Shown: positions 1 to 7,622, counted from the stretch's first letter. The stretch: 37,221 nt of DNA from Lachnospiraceae bacterium (GCA_017619975.1 JAFZRH010000016.1:1-37221), one strand, 5' to 3'. A program made the numbers and translations. Notes: generated by a model from the sequence alone, not told the origin.

Positions 1-792
1 AGAGGGGATACGCGTGCACGCTTCCCGGAACCAGGCGTTTTTCTTATCGTCCAGATACAGTTTAACGGCATTGTAAGGGCAGCTTTCTCCGTACGGGCAG
101 CCGTCGATGCACCGTTCCGGTGCGTCTTCCGGCCGGTTCTCGTGCGTAAAATACCGCAGTGATCCGAAGGACTGGATCTTTCTGCAGGGCTTTCCGATCA
201 GCCACTGCAGAATATCCAGATCATGGCAGGATTTCTGCAGAAGCATATTGGAGGAACGGGCGGTATTGCCCCAGTTCCCGCGGACGAAGCTGTGGCTCTG
301 ATGGCGGTTGCCGACGTTTTCTTCATGGTTGACCGAAATGATCTCGCCCAGTCTGTCCTCCTCGATCAGACGTTTGATCCCGGTGAAAAGCGGCGTATAG
401 CGAAGCACGTGACAGACGACGACTTTGACGCCGGCCTTTTCGGCAGCCTGCGCCAGACGCTCACAGCGGACCGGATCCGGAGAGACCGGTTTTTCCAGAA
501 GAAGATCGTAGTGAAGCGCGATCGCCGCCATGGCCGGCTCAAAATGATCCTGATCCAGGGTGCAGATCAGGGCCAGGTCCGCGATCCGCCCTAAAGAAAA
601 CATCTCTTTCCAGTCGGTAAAGCAGCGGTCCGCCGGAAGATGATGCTTTTCGCGAATATACTCCCTGCGGCGCGCAAGAGGCTCCGCCACGGCGACAACT
701 TTGTATTTTCCCGCCATTTCATCCATGATGTCCGTGTAAGTCCGGCCGCGGTCTCCGGCGCCGACCAGAACGGCAGTGATCTGCTTGCTCAT
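1..792 (-). CDS. Gfo/Idh/MocA family oxidoreductase, 3' end outside window
   Basis: NAD(P)-dependent dehydrogenase of the Gfo/Idh/MocA superfamily, which usually oxidises or reduces sugars, inositols or their derivatives; the substrate cannot be read from sequence. The reverse strand is open for 264 codons from ATG (790-792) to the window edge with no stop. Visible: an N-terminal Rossmann start (VLVGAGDRGR, residues 8-17), the family EKP motif (100-102, the usual catalytic-Lys position) and CHDLDIL (189-195), where the family carries its conserved Asp/His. A cysteine group (C228, C232, C238, in DGCPYGESCPY) marks the subfamily with a Cys-rich insert before the C-terminal sheet. A GGAGG site lies about 5 nt upstream of the ATG. 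It is divergent from the XRE regulator. About 100 or more C-terminal residues are probably missing, judging from the family's usual 350-400 aa length. Confidence 0.9.
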   Translation of the reverse strand, partial: MSKQITAVLVGAGDRGRTYTDIMDEMAGKYKVVAVAEPLARRREYIREKHHLPADRCFTDWKEMFSLGRIADLALICTLDQDHFEPAMAAIALHYDLLLEKPVSPDPVRCERLAQAAEKAGVKVVVCHVLRYTPLFTGIKRLIEEDRLGEIISVNHEENVGNRHQSHSFVRGNWGNTARSSNMLLQKSCHDLDILQWLIGKPCRKIQSFGSLRYFTHENRPEDAPERCIDGCPYGESCPYNAVKLYLDDKKNAWFREACTRIPS

Positions 793-837
793 CTTTTTCC
801 TCCGCTTAAACAGGATCGATCGGTTCAAAGTAATTTC

Positions 838-867
838 ATCATATCTCAAAGAAACGGAACGTGTCAA
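838..867 (-). promoter_or_regulatory. Promoter of the oxidoreductase gene
   Basis: On the minus strand there is TTGACA (862-867), an 18-bp spacer and TATGAT (838-843). The start codon is about 45 nt downstream. This is a near-consensus sigma-A promoter by eye and has not been tested. Confidence 0.6.
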
Positions 868-899
868 TCATTCCGGGAAAAACCGCAACAGCGCGTTGC

Positions 900-928
900 T
901 TGCAAAACCGACGTCCGTGGATTACAAT
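900..928 (+). promoter_or_regulatory. Promoter of the XRE/zinc-ribbon regulator
   Basis: TTGCAA (900-905), a 17-bp spacer and TACAAT (923-928). The predicted start point falls only about 18 nt before the ATG at 953, leaving a short leader that holds the AGGAGGG site. The short divergent gap with the oxidoreductase promoter would let one DNA-bound regulator affect both genes. Confidence 0.55.
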
Positions 929-952
929 TCGTTCAGCAGGAGGGATTTTGAA

Positions 953-1717
953 ATGAATACAAAAGATGTGATCTACGAACTGCGAACGAAGAACGGCCTG
1001 TCGCAGGACGATCTGGCTGAGAAAGTCTTTGTGACCAGACAGGCGGTCTCGCGCTGGGAGAACGGGGACACCGTCCCGAATACGGAAACGCTCAAACTGC
1101 TTTCCGGTCTGTTTCACGTCTCTATCAACACGCTGTTGGGATCTCCGCATCAGCTTGTCTGCCAGTGCTGCGGCATGCCGCTGGAGGATTCGATCATCGG
1201 GCACAATCAGGACGGGTCGATGAACGAGGACTACTGTAAATGGTGCTATGCGGACGGAACCTATACCTACAGCGACATGGACGATCTGATCCGCGTCTGC
1301 ATCCCGAACATGGTACAGCAGGGCTTTTCCGAGGAGCAGGCCCGCACGTACTTAAAGCAGTCGCTGCCGAAACTGGATTACTGGAAACGTTATGAGGAGC
1401 TCAGCGACAACGGACAGTTTGAGGCCTTCAAAAAGCAGCTGATGGAGGAGATCAACGCCCTTCACATTGAAGGAATGCCGAAGGTGGAAACGCTGAATGC
1501 GCTGGTCGGAAGCTACGTGAATCTCGAGTACCGGCTGCCCGGCGGTCAGAAAGTGAAATTTCTGAACGATGACACGACCTATCTGGGCAATCAGCTGGAG
1601 TCGGAATTCGGCGGAGACCGCTGCTTCGGCGTGCTGGCCAATATGGATTTCATCCTGGTCTGCACATACGGAAAGGACGGAATCGATCCGGAACTGGTCG
1701 TTTATAAGAAAAGATAA
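953..1717 (+). CDS. XRE-family HTH regulator with putative zinc-ribbon domain
   Basis: Probable one-component transcription regulator of 254 aa. Residues 1-62 form a Cro/C1-type HTH (LSQDDLAEKVFVTRQAVSRWENG, split here as LSQDDLAEKV then FVTRQAVSRWENG). Residues 68-105 hold four spaced cysteines (C70, C73, C95, C98, in QCCGMPL and YCKWCY) matching the family called putative zinc ribbon domain. The C-terminal 70 residues (from about 185) form an unrecognised domain with alternating hydrophobic strands, ending DPELVVYKKR. The ATG at 953 is chosen because AGGAGGG lies 8 nt upstream; an in-frame extension to 776 would run through the promoter and the neighbouring gene. It may regulate the divergent oxidoreductase, but that is inference from position. 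It could equally be a metal- or redox-responsive regulator. Confidence 0.85.
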   Translation: MNTKDVIYELRTKNGLSQDDLAEKVFVTRQAVSRWENGDTVPNTETLKLLSGLFHVSINTLLGSPHQLVCQCCGMPLEDSIIGHNQDGSMNEDYCKWCYADGTYTYSDMDDLIRVCIPNMVQQGFSEEQARTYLKQSLPKLDYWKRYEELSDNGQFEAFKKQLMEEINALHIEGMPKVETLNALVGSYVNLEYRLPGGQKVKFLNDDTTYLGNQLESEFGGDRCFGVLANMDFILVCTYGKDGIDPELVVYKKR

Positions 1718-1740
1718 ACTTCATTGGTGAATCATGCCGC

Positions 1741-1784
1741 ATTGCCTGTCAGGGGATCCTGCCCGACAGGCAATTTCTTTTTCC
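1741..1784 (+). terminator. Rho-independent terminator after the XRE regulator
   Basis: A perfect 10-bp stem (ATTGCCTGTC 1741-1750 with GACAGGCAAT 1765-1774) is followed by TTTCTTTTT. The same arm sequence returns 27 bp downstream in the dyad at 1802-1829. Confidence 0.85.
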
Positions 1785-1801
1785 GTAAAAATATTTTTTT
1801 T

Positions 1802-1829
1802 GCCTGTCAAGAAAAAATACTTGACAGGC
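1802..1829 (+). repeat. Inverted repeat covering the -35 of the ylxM-ffh promoter
   Basis: GCCTGTCAAG (1802-1811) and CTTGACAGGC (1820-1829) are perfect 10-bp arms around an 8-bp A-rich centre. The right arm contains the TTGACA -35. The arm core GCCTGTC/GACAGGC is shared with the terminator just upstream. This could be an operator, or a byproduct of local duplication. Confidence 0.8.
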
Positions 1830-1849
1830 GTTTTCCTTTATGGTATCTT
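1821..1849 (+). promoter_or_regulatory. Promoter of the ylxM-ffh-rpsP-khpA-rimM-trmD operon
   Basis: TTGACA (1821-1826), 17-bp spacer, TATCTT (1844-1849). Transcription would start near 1856, about 38 nt before the ylxM ATG. Its position rules out the longer ylxM start at 1840, which would lie inside the promoter. Confidence 0.75.
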
Positions 1850-1893
1850 ACTCCGGCGGCCATAAAAGGAAAGCCGCCAACGTCGGGAGAGCT

Positions 1894-2238
1894 ATGGACA
1901 AATTAGGCGAATACAGCTTGTTATACGATTTCTACGGAGAACTCCTGACGGACAAGCAGAGGCAGATCTACGAAGAAGTCAAGTTCAAAGATCTGAGCCT
2001 TTCGGAAGCGGCGGAGATCTTCGGCGTCAGCCGCCAGGGCGTCCATGATACCGTTCGCCGGGTGGAGGAAGCGCTGGACCAGTACGAAGAAACGCTCGGC
2101 CTTGTGAGACAGTTCCGGGCCGTAAAAGAAAAGACGGAGAGGATTCGGGAAATCTGCGGAAAGATCAACGCGCTGCTCGGCGAAACAGACGAGATCGCGG
2201 AGATCCTGAAGCTGACTGAAGAGATCGAAGAGCTTTAA
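1894..2238 (+). CDS. ylxM: YlxM family SRP-associated HTH protein
   Basis: Small 114-aa protein of the YlxM/UPF0122 family, encoded directly before ffh in most Firmicutes and reported to assist the signal recognition particle. Visible: residues 1-60 form a sigma-70 region-4-like HTH (LTDKQRQIYEEV then LSLSEAAEIFGVSRQGVHDTV), followed by a charged helical tail predicted to be coiled coil. The ATG at 1894 has GGGAG 6 nt upstream and lies about 38 nt after the predicted start of transcription. It begins the SRP/ribosome-maturation operon and is 43 nt from ffh. Length matches the family. The HTH does not by itself show DNA binding in vivo. Confidence 0.95.
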   Translation: MDKLGEYSLLYDFYGELLTDKQRQIYEEVKFKDLSLSEAAEIFGVSRQGVHDTVRRVEEALDQYEETLGLVRQFRAVKEKTERIREICGKINALLGETDEIAEILKLTEEIEEL

Positions 2239-2281
2239 ACGGGAAAAGACAGAAACCGATCTAAGATAAAGGACTTTTGGC

Positions 2282-3625
2282 ATGGCATTTGAAAGCTTAT
2301 CGGATAAAATACAGGCAACCTTCAAAAAGCTGACCGGCAAGGGCATGCTCACCGAGGCGGACGTTAAGGCCGCCATGCGGGACGTCAAGCTGGCGCTCCT
2401 CGAAGCCGATGTCAACTACAAGGTCGTCAAGGACTTTGTAAAGGCTGTCGAAGCCCGCGCCGTCGGCAGCGAGGTCATGAGTTCGCTGACGCCCGGCCAG
2501 GCCGTCATCAAGATCGTCAACGAAGAAATGATCCGCATGATGGGCAGCGAGGGGACGGAGATCAAGCTTCTGCCGCGCAACGAGATCACGGTCTATATGA
2601 TGGAAGGCCTGCAGGGCGCCGGCAAGACCACCACAGCCGCCAAGCTGGCCGCCCTTCTTCAGAAAAAGAAAGACCGCAAGCCGCTGCTGGTCGCCTGCGA
2701 TATCTACCGGCCAGCCGCCATCGATCAGTTAAAGGTCAACGGCGAAAAGCTCGGCATTCCCGTGTTTTCGCCCGGCAGCGACATCAAACCGCCCGTCATC
2801 GCACAGATGGCGATGGAAGAGGCGAAGCAGAAGGGATATAACCTGGTTCTTCTGGATACCGCCGGCCGTCTGCACGTCGATCAGGCCATGATGGACGAGC
2901 TGAAAGAGATCAAAGCCACCGTTCCCGTGACGCAATCCGTGCTGGTGCTGGACGCGATGACCGGTCAGGACGCCGTGAACGTAGCCCAGTCCTTTGACGA
3001 ACAGATCGGCGTGGACGGCGTGATCCTCACCAAGCTGGATTCCGACACTCGCGGCGGTGCGGCGCTTTCCGTCAAAGCCGTGACCGGCAAACCCATTTTT
3101 TACGCCGGCATGGGCGAAAAGCTCACGGACCTGGAGCAGTTCTATCCGCAGCGCATGGCCAACCGGATCCTCGGGATGGGCGATATCCTGAGCCTTATCG
3201 AAAAGGCGGAAGCGCTGGAGCTGGACGATGCCAAGACCGAGGCGACGCTCCGCAAACTCCGCAAGTCCGAATTCGATCTGGAAGACTTTCTGGAGCAGAT
3301 GCAGCAGATCAAGAAGATGGGCCCGCTCTCGGACCTTCTGGGCGCGATCCCCGGTCTGGGCAGCAAACTCCGCGGTGCGCAGATGCCGGACGACGGCGCT
3401 TTAAAGAAGGTCGAAGCCATCATCTATTCGATGACGCCGAAGGAACGCCACAAGCCTGAGATCATCAACGGCTCGCGCCGCCGGCGCATCGCGAACGGAG
3501 CCGGCACCACGGTCATGGAGGTCAACCGTCTGTTAAAGCAGTTTGACCAGAGCAAACAGATGATGAAGCAAATGACCGGAAAAATGGGCAAGAAGGGAAA
3601 AATGCCCTTCAATCTGCCTTTTTAA
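2282..3625 (+). CDS. ffh: Signal recognition particle GTPase Ffh
   Basis: SRP54 homologue (447 aa) that binds signal sequences and SRP RNA and docks with FtsY at the membrane, delivering ribosome-nascent chains to SecYEG. Domain order: N (1-90), GTPase G with P-loop GLQGAGKTT (109-117), DTAGRLHVD and TKLDSDTRGG, then the methionine-rich M domain carrying the RNA-binding GSRRRRIANGAGT segment and a C-terminal MMKQMTGKMGKKGKMP tail. Length is normal for Firmicutes. ATG is preceded by AAGGA. It sits between ylxM and rpsP in the conserved order. No SRP RNA gene was seen in this window. Confidence 0.98.
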   Translation: MAFESLSDKIQATFKKLTGKGMLTEADVKAAMRDVKLALLEADVNYKVVKDFVKAVEARAVGSEVMSSLTPGQAVIKIVNEEMIRMMGSEGTEIKLLPRNEITVYMMEGLQGAGKTTTAAKLAALLQKKKDRKPLLVACDIYRPAAIDQLKVNGEKLGIPVFSPGSDIKPPVIAQMAMEEAKQKGYNLVLLDTAGRLHVDQAMMDELKEIKATVPVTQSVLVLDAMTGQDAVNVAQSFDEQIGVDGVILTKLDSDTRGGAALSVKAVTGKPIFYAGMGEKLTDLEQFYPQRMANRILGMGDILSLIEKAEALELDDAKTEATLRKLRKSEFDLEDFLEQMQQIKKMGPLSDLLGAIPGLGSKLRGAQMPDDGALKKVEAIIYSMTPKERHKPEIINGSRRRRIANGAGTTVMEVNRLLKQFDQSKQMMKQMTGKMGKKGKMPFNLPF

Positions 3626-3703
3626 CACATCTTCCGTCTGAAAAGACGAACAGATAAATCAAGCGCAGACAGCGTATATAACCCAAAAGGGAGGAAATTT
3701 ATT

Positions 3704-3946
3704 ATGGCAGTCAAGATTCGTTTGACCAGAATGGGCAAGAAGAAAGCCCCCACCTACCGTGTGATCGTAGCGGATGAGCGCGCTCCCCGCGACGGCCGCT
3801 TCATCGATCAGATCGGTTTCTATGATCCCACTGCTGATCCGAGCATCGTCAAGATCGATACCGAAAAGGCTGCGGAATGGATCAAGAACGGTGCGAAGCC
3901 GACCGATACCGTAGCGAAGCTGTTAAAGATCGCCGGTCTCGAATAA
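3704..3946 (+). CDS. rpsP: 30S ribosomal protein S16
   Basis: 80-aa S16, a primary binder of the 16S rRNA 5' domain needed for early 30S assembly. The N-terminus [20 protein letters not shown] and [14 protein letters not shown] are the family signatures. It has a GGGAGG site 9 nt before ATG. The 78-nt gap from ffh holds a short hairpin (CGTCT GAAA AGACG, about 3629-3644) without a U-tract, possibly a processing or partial-attenuation site that separates r-protein output from ffh. khpA follows 15 nt later. Confidence 0.98.
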   Translation: MAVKIRLTRMGKKKAPTYRVIVADERAPRDGRFIDQIGFYDPTADPSIVKIDTEKAAEWIKNGAKPTDTVAKLLKIAGLE

Positions 3947-3961
3947 TTCAGAGGTAGGCCC

Positions 3962-4189
3962 ATGAAAGAATTAGTTGAAGTGATCGCGAAAGCGCTGGTG
4001 ACCAATCCCGACGCCGTCGTGGTTACGGAGACGGTGACGGAGCGCGAAACCGTGCTGACGCTGACGGTAGATCCGGCCGATATGGGCAAGGTCATCGGGA
4101 AGCAGGGAAGGATTGCCAAAGCGATCCGCACCGTCCTGAAAGCAGAAGCGGTCCGCGAAGACAAGCGGGTCAGTCTGGATATCGGGTGA
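3962..4189 (+). CDS. khpA: KH-domain RNA-binding protein KhpA
   Basis: 75-aa single KH domain protein (YlqC/KhpA family). In Firmicutes it pairs with KhpB (Jag) and binds many RNAs, affecting cell length and division; its placement between rpsP and rimM is conserved. Visible: the KH GxxG loop as IGKQGRIAKAIRTVLK (residues 45-60) and a C-terminal strand VSLDIG. Its TGA stop shares one base with the rimM ATG (TGATG at 4187-4191), so translation of the two is probably coupled. Confidence 0.95.
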   Translation: MKELVEVIAKALVTNPDAVVVTETVTERETVLTLTVDPADMGKVIGKQGRIAKAIRTVLKAEAVREDKRVSLDIG

Positions 4190-4710
4190 TGGAACAGTAT
4201 TTCCGAATCGGGATCTTCAGTTCCACTCACGGCATACGCGGGGAGATCAAGGTCTATCCGACCACAGATTCTCCCGCGCGTTTTTCGCGTCTGAAAAAAG
4301 TGATCCTGGAAACGCCGAAGGAAAAGCTGGACCTGGAAGTGGAAAAAGCCCGCTTCTTCAAAGGCATGGTGATCCTGAAGTTCAAGGGGATCGACAACAT
4401 CAACGACATCGAGCGCTATAAAGGCGCTTCGCTCTTCGTATCCCGCGAGGACGCGGAGCCCCTGGAGGAAAACAGCTACTATGTGGCGGATCTTCTGGGC
4501 TGCCGGGTCGAAACGGAAGAGGGACGGTATCTCGGAACGCTGCGGGAAGTCATGCCGACCGGCGCCAACGACGTATTCGTGGTAAAGGATCCTGAGAAAG
4601 CGGACAGCAAAGAATATCTTCTGCCGAATATCAGGGACTGCATTCGGAAAATCGATCCCGAAGCAGGCCGGATCACCGTCCGCATGATGCCGGGGCTGGA
4701 GGATCTGTAA
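4189..4710 (+). CDS. rimM: 16S rRNA processing protein RimM
   Basis: 173-aa 30S maturation factor that binds S19 and helps assemble the 16S 3' domain. N-terminal RimM domain (FRIGIFSSTHGIRGEIKVYP, residues 4-23) and C-terminal PRC-barrel-like domain (YYVADLLGCRV then GANDVFVV). The ATG at 4189 is preferred over an in-frame GTG at 4186 because it forms the TGATG overlap with khpA. The TAA stop overlaps the trmD ATG by one base. Confidence 0.96.
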   Translation: MEQYFRIGIFSSTHGIRGEIKVYPTTDSPARFSRLKKVILETPKEKLDLEVEKARFFKGMVILKFKGIDNINDIERYKGASLFVSREDAEPLEENSYYVADLLGCRVETEEGRYLGTLREVMPTGANDVFVVKDPEKADSKEYLLPNIRDCIRKIDPEAGRITVRMMPGLEDL

Positions 4711-5456
4711 TGCGCTTTACCGTACTGACACTGTTTCCGGAGCTGATCGAACAGGGCTTTTCCACCAGCATCACCGGCCGCGCGGCGGAAAAAGGACTCC
4801 TTTCTCTTCGCTGCGTCAACATCCGCGACTATGCCCTGGACCGTTACGGCCATGTGGATGATTACCCCTACGGCGGCGGTGCGGGGATGGTCATGCAGGC
4901 GCCTCCCATTTACCGTGCGTATGAAGCCGCGGTGGGAGACGGGAAAAAGCCCCGTCTGATCTACGTCACGCCGCAGGGACGGGTCTTCGATCAGAAACTC
5001 GCCACCGAACTCGCCAAAGAAGAGGAGCTTTACATTCTCTGCGGGCATTATGAAGGCGTGGACGAGCGGATCCTGGAGGAGATCGCCACCGACCGCATCT
5101 CGATCGGCGATTACGTGCTGACCGGCGGCGAACTGCCGGCTCTGGTCATCATGGACGCCGTCTCCCGGATGGTGCCCGGCGTCCTGAGCAACGAGGAATC
5201 CGGAGAAGACGAGTCCTTCATGAACGGTCTGCTGGAATACCCGCAGTATACCCGCCCCGAAGTTTTTCTGGACCGGCCGGTTCCCGAGATCTTAAAATCC
5301 GGGCATCATGCGAATATCGCCCGCTGGCGGCGGAACGAGTCTCTGAAACGTACGAAAAAGGTACGTCCGGAACTCCTGGAACAGGCCGATCTGGACAAAG
5401 CGGACCGAAAATTCCTTTCGGAACTCGAAAGAGAAGAAGAGAGCGAAAACCAGTAA
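4710..5456 (+). CDS. trmD: tRNA (guanine-N1)-methyltransferase TrmD
   Basis: 248-aa SPOUT methyltransferase that makes m1G37 next to the anticodon, preventing +1 frameshifts. Visible: YPYGGGAGMVM (52-62), the trefoil-knot AdoMet site (GHYEGVDERI then ISIGDYVLTGGELPAL), and the C-terminal helix region with RPEVF. Starts at ATG within the TAATG overlap with rimM. In many bacteria rplS follows trmD directly; here trmD is the last gene of its operon and the rplM-rpsI unit intervenes with its own strong promoter. Confidence 0.97.
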   Translation: MRFTVLTLFPELIEQGFSTSITGRAAEKGLLSLRCVNIRDYALDRYGHVDDYPYGGGAGMVMQAPPIYRAYEAAVGDGKKPRLIYVTPQGRVFDQKLATELAKEEELYILCGHYEGVDERILEEIATDRISIGDYVLTGGELPALVIMDAVSRMVPGVLSNEESGEDESFMNGLLEYPQYTRPEVFLDRPVPEILKSGHHANIARWRRNESLKRTKKVRPELLEQADLDKADRKFLSELEREEESENQ

Positions 5457-5476
5457 AATTTTATTGAAAAACACCG

Positions 5477-5524
5477 GATTTTTTATAAAAAATCGTTGAC
5501 AGACCAATTCTTTGGTCCTATAAT
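5477..5524 (+). promoter_or_regulatory. Strong consensus promoter of rplM-rpsI with AT-rich palindrome
   Basis: TTGACA (5496-5501), exactly 17 bp, TATAAT (5519-5524): a full sigma-A consensus. Immediately upstream is an 18-bp perfect palindrome, GATTTTTTATAAAAAATC (5477-5494), an A/T tract that could act as an UP element. The spacer itself is a dyad, GACCAA-TTCT-TTGGTC (5502-5517). Strength is expected for a ribosomal protein operon; the spacer dyad suggests a possible operator. Confidence 0.85.
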
Positions 5525-5530
5525 AGTGAA

Positions 5531-5615
5531 GCTTGCCTTGTGAAGCCTGCCAAAAACCTGCCCCGGTGAGGAAATGCTTCGAAAGGAAAGTCATATTGAT
5601 TGGATTATTTGTAAG
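5531..5615 (+). promoter_or_regulatory. rplM 5' leader, candidate L13 leader RNA
   Basis: About 95 nt of untranslated leader separate the predicted start point from the rplM ATG. It can form GAAGC (5542-5546) with GCTTC (5576-5580), enclosing ACC-TGCCCC-GGT. Firmicute rplM leaders are a known autoregulatory RNA family (L13 leader); the match here is by position and foldability only, not by a covariance search. Confidence 0.4.
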
Positions 5616-5626
5616 GAGGCTTTTCC

Positions 5627-6061
5627 ATGAATACATTCATGGCCAACCCCGAAACCGTTGAAAGAAAATGGTACGTGGTTGATGCAAACGGCAAAACGCT
5701 CGGCCGTCTTGCAGCAACAGTAGCTGCTGTGCTGCGCGGCAAGAACAAGCCCGTGTTCACCCCTCATGTCGATACCGGCGATTATGTGATCGTCATCAAT
5801 GCGGAAAAAATTGCTGTCACCGGCAAGAAACTGGATGATAAGATCTACGGCAGCCACAGTGAATATGTCGGCGGTCTCAAGACCGTTACGCTCCGTGAGA
5901 TGCTTGCTTCCAAGCCGTGCACCGTAATCGAAAAGGCTGTCCGCGGCATGCTCCCCAAGGGAACGCTCGGCAATCAGATGTACAAGAAACTGCACGTTTA
6001 CGCAGGTCCTGAACATCCTCATACCGCGCAGCAGCCTGAAGTATTGGAAATCGAAGGTTAA
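5627..6061 (+). CDS. rplM: 50S ribosomal protein L13
   Basis: 144-aa L13, an early assembly protein of the 50S subunit. Signature segments: [16 protein letters not shown] (residues 14-29), [16 protein letters not shown], and the C-terminal [25 protein letters not shown]. The ATG follows TAAGGAGG by 8 nt. First gene of the classic rplM-rpsI pair, driven by the consensus promoter at 5496-5524. The next gene begins 13 nt downstream. Confidence 0.98.
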   Translation: MNTFMANPETVERKWYVVDANGKTLGRLAATVAAVLRGKNKPVFTPHVDTGDYVIVINAEKIAVTGKKLDDKIYGSHSEYVGGLKTVTLREMLASKPCTVIEKAVRGMLPKGTLGNQMYKKLHVYAGPEHPHTAQQPEVLEIEG

Positions 6062-6074
6062 GGAGGATTAGATC

Positions 6075-6464
6075 ATGGCGACTCAGTATTATGGAACCGG
6101 CAGACGCAAGAAAAGCATTGCCCGCGTGTATCTGATTCCCGGTACCGGCAAGATTACCGTCAACAAGCGGGATATCGAAGAATATTTCGGTCTGGAGACT
6201 CTGAAGGTCGTTGTCCGTCAGCCTTTCACGGCGACGGAGACCCTGGACAAGTTCGATGCCATCGTTACCGTTAAAGGCGGCGGCTTTACCGGACAGGCCG
6301 GTGCCATCCGTCACGGCATCGCCCGCGCTCTCTTAAAGGTAGACGGAGAGTTTCGTCCCACTTTAAAGAAGGCCGGATACCTGACCCGCGATCCTCGTAT
6401 GAAAGAACGCAAGAAGTACGGCTTAAAGGCAGCCCGCCGTGCGCCTCAGTTCTCGAAGCGTTAA
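6075..6464 (+). CDS. rpsI: 30S ribosomal protein S9
   Basis: 129-aa S9, whose C-terminal tail reaches the P-site tRNA. Visible: [16 protein letters not shown] at the N-terminus, [19 protein letters not shown] in the core and the basic tail [17 protein letters not shown] ending in the conserved SKR. AAGGAGG precedes the ATG. Cotranscribed with rplM. Confidence 0.98.
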   Translation: MATQYYGTGRRKKSIARVYLIPGTGKITVNKRDIEEYFGLETLKVVVRQPFTATETLDKFDAIVTVKGGGFTGQAGAIRHGIARALLKVDGEFRPTLKKAGYLTRDPRMKERKKYGLKAARRAPQFSKR

Positions 6465-6510
6465 TTCGTTTCCGGATTGTTGCTGCTGCAGAGTGAGTGA
6501 TTATAGGAGC

Positions 6511-6543
6511 GGTCCGCTGGCGCTTTGGGCGTTATGAACGACC
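6511..6543 (+). promoter_or_regulatory. Hairpin in the rplS leader, candidate L19 leader
   Basis: GGTC (6511-6514) and GACC (6540-6543) close a stem with an inner CGC-TTTGG-GCG hairpin, 18 nt before the rplS ATG. Known Firmicute rplS leaders (L19 leader family) sit at this position. Support is weak: short stem, no family search possible. The 97-nt gap otherwise shows no clear promoter. Confidence 0.3.
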
Positions 6544-6561
6544 TGAACAATAGGAGGAACT

Positions 6562-6909
6562 ATGAACGAGATCATCAAGAAAATCGAAGATGAACAGCTG
6601 AAAGAAAACGTCGGTGAATTCCGCGTCGGCGATACCGTCAGAGTATACGCGAAGATCAAAGAAGGCAGCCGGGAACGTATTCAGATGTTTGAAGGCATCG
6701 TCTTGAAGCGTCAGAACGGCGGAGCCCGCGAAACCTTTACGGTTCGCAAGATCTCCAGCGGTGTCGGCGTAGAGAAGACCTGGCCTCTTCACACCCCGCT
6801 GATCGACAGGATTGAAGTCGTCCGCCGCGGCAAAGTCCGCAGAGCGAAGCTGAACTACCTGCGCGACAGAGTCGGCAAGGCAGCCAAGGTAAAGGAAGCC
6901 AGCCGCTGA
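6562..6909 (+). CDS. rplS: 50S ribosomal protein L19
   Basis: 115-aa L19, located at the 30S-50S interface. Signatures: [29 protein letters not shown] (residues 20-48, split as [16 protein letters not shown] / [13 protein letters not shown]) and the C-terminal [29 protein letters not shown] lies 6 nt before the ATG. A strong terminator follows 6 nt after the stop. Confidence 0.98.
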   Translation: MNEIIKKIEDEQLKENVGEFRVGDTVRVYAKIKEGSRERIQMFEGIVLKRQNGGARETFTVRKISSGVGVEKTWPLHTPLIDRIEVVRRGKVRRAKLNYLRDRVGKAAKVKEASR

Positions 6910-6915
6910 TGAAAG

Positions 6916-6946
6916 AAACAGCTGTGAGACCCACAGCTGTTTTTTT
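6916..6946 (+). terminator. Rho-independent terminator of rplS
   Basis: An 11-bp perfect stem, AAACAGCTGTG (6916-6926) with CACAGCTGTTT (6932-6942), has a 5-nt loop and runs into a T-tract ending at 6946. Confidence 0.92.
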
Positions 6947-6957
6947 GTGCCCGATTC

Positions 6958-6986
6958 TTGCGGCGCACTCCGCCGTGTGGTATAAT
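6958..6986 (+). promoter_or_regulatory. Promoter of the lepB-rbgA-lepB-rnhB-yraN operon
   Basis: TTGCGG (6958-6963), 17 bp, TATAAT (6981-6986). The expected start near 6993 leaves a leader of about 60 nt before the first signal peptidase gene. Confidence 0.7.
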
Positions 6987-7052
6987 CTTCGCCGGACAGA
7001 AAGAGGATCCTCCGATCCCGATTTTCAAGTTTTCCTTTACGGGAGTGGTTTT

Positions 7053-7613
7053 ATGGCCGGAAAACGCAGCTACGAAGTCGTAACAGCAGGCGATATTGTC
7101 AAAACCGTCAGTGTCTGGATCATTGACGTGATTCTTGTCGTTTCGCTGGGACTGGTCCTGACACACCTGTTCGGGACCCGCGTCCGCATGGAAGGCAGTT
7201 CCATGACCCCCACCATCTCCGGCGGTGACCGCATGCTGTTAAACCGCGTGAAGGGAAAGATCATCCCCGTAAAGCGCTACGATATCGTCGTATTCCACCT
7301 GCCCGGTCAGGACGGCGTCTATCTGAAACGGGTCCTGGCTCTTCCCGGTGAAACGCTGCAGATCATACAGGGCGTTGTTTATATCAACGGAGAAGCGCTG
7401 CCGGAAAGCGAATACACCAGTACGCTTGCCTATGCCGGTGTAGCTGTTTCTCCGCTTACGCTGCGGAAGGATGAATATTTCGTGATCGGAGAGAACGCCG
7501 ACGCTTCCCTGGACAGCCGATTTACCGACGTCGGCAATATCCCTGCGGAAAACATACTGGGAACCGTATGGATCCGCTTTGCGCCTTTTAAAAATCTGAA
7601 GTTTTTAAGCTGA
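7053..7613 (+). CDS. lepB: Type I signal peptidase (copy 1)
   Basis: 186-aa membrane serine protease that removes signal peptides from exported proteins. One N-terminal membrane segment (about residues 19-40), catalytic Ser50 in MEGSSMTPT, catalytic Lys92 in VYLKRVLALPGE, and the box-E region as GENADASLDSR, which departs from the usual GDNR by having GENA. The catalytic dyad is intact. The ATG at 7053 has GGGAGTGG upstream; an in-frame extension to 6909 would cross the terminator and promoter. rbgA follows after 9 nt and a second signal peptidase follows that, so the copies flank a ribosome-assembly GTPase. Confidence 0.94.
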   Translation: MAGKRSYEVVTAGDIVKTVSVWIIDVILVVSLGLVLTHLFGTRVRMEGSSMTPTISGGDRMLLNRVKGKIIPVKRYDIVVFHLPGQDGVYLKRVLALPGETLQIIQGVVYINGEALPESEYTSTLAYAGVAVSPLTLRKDEYFVIGENADASLDSRFTDVGNIPAENILGTVWIRFAPFKNLKFLS

Positions 7614-7622
7614 GGACTGACA

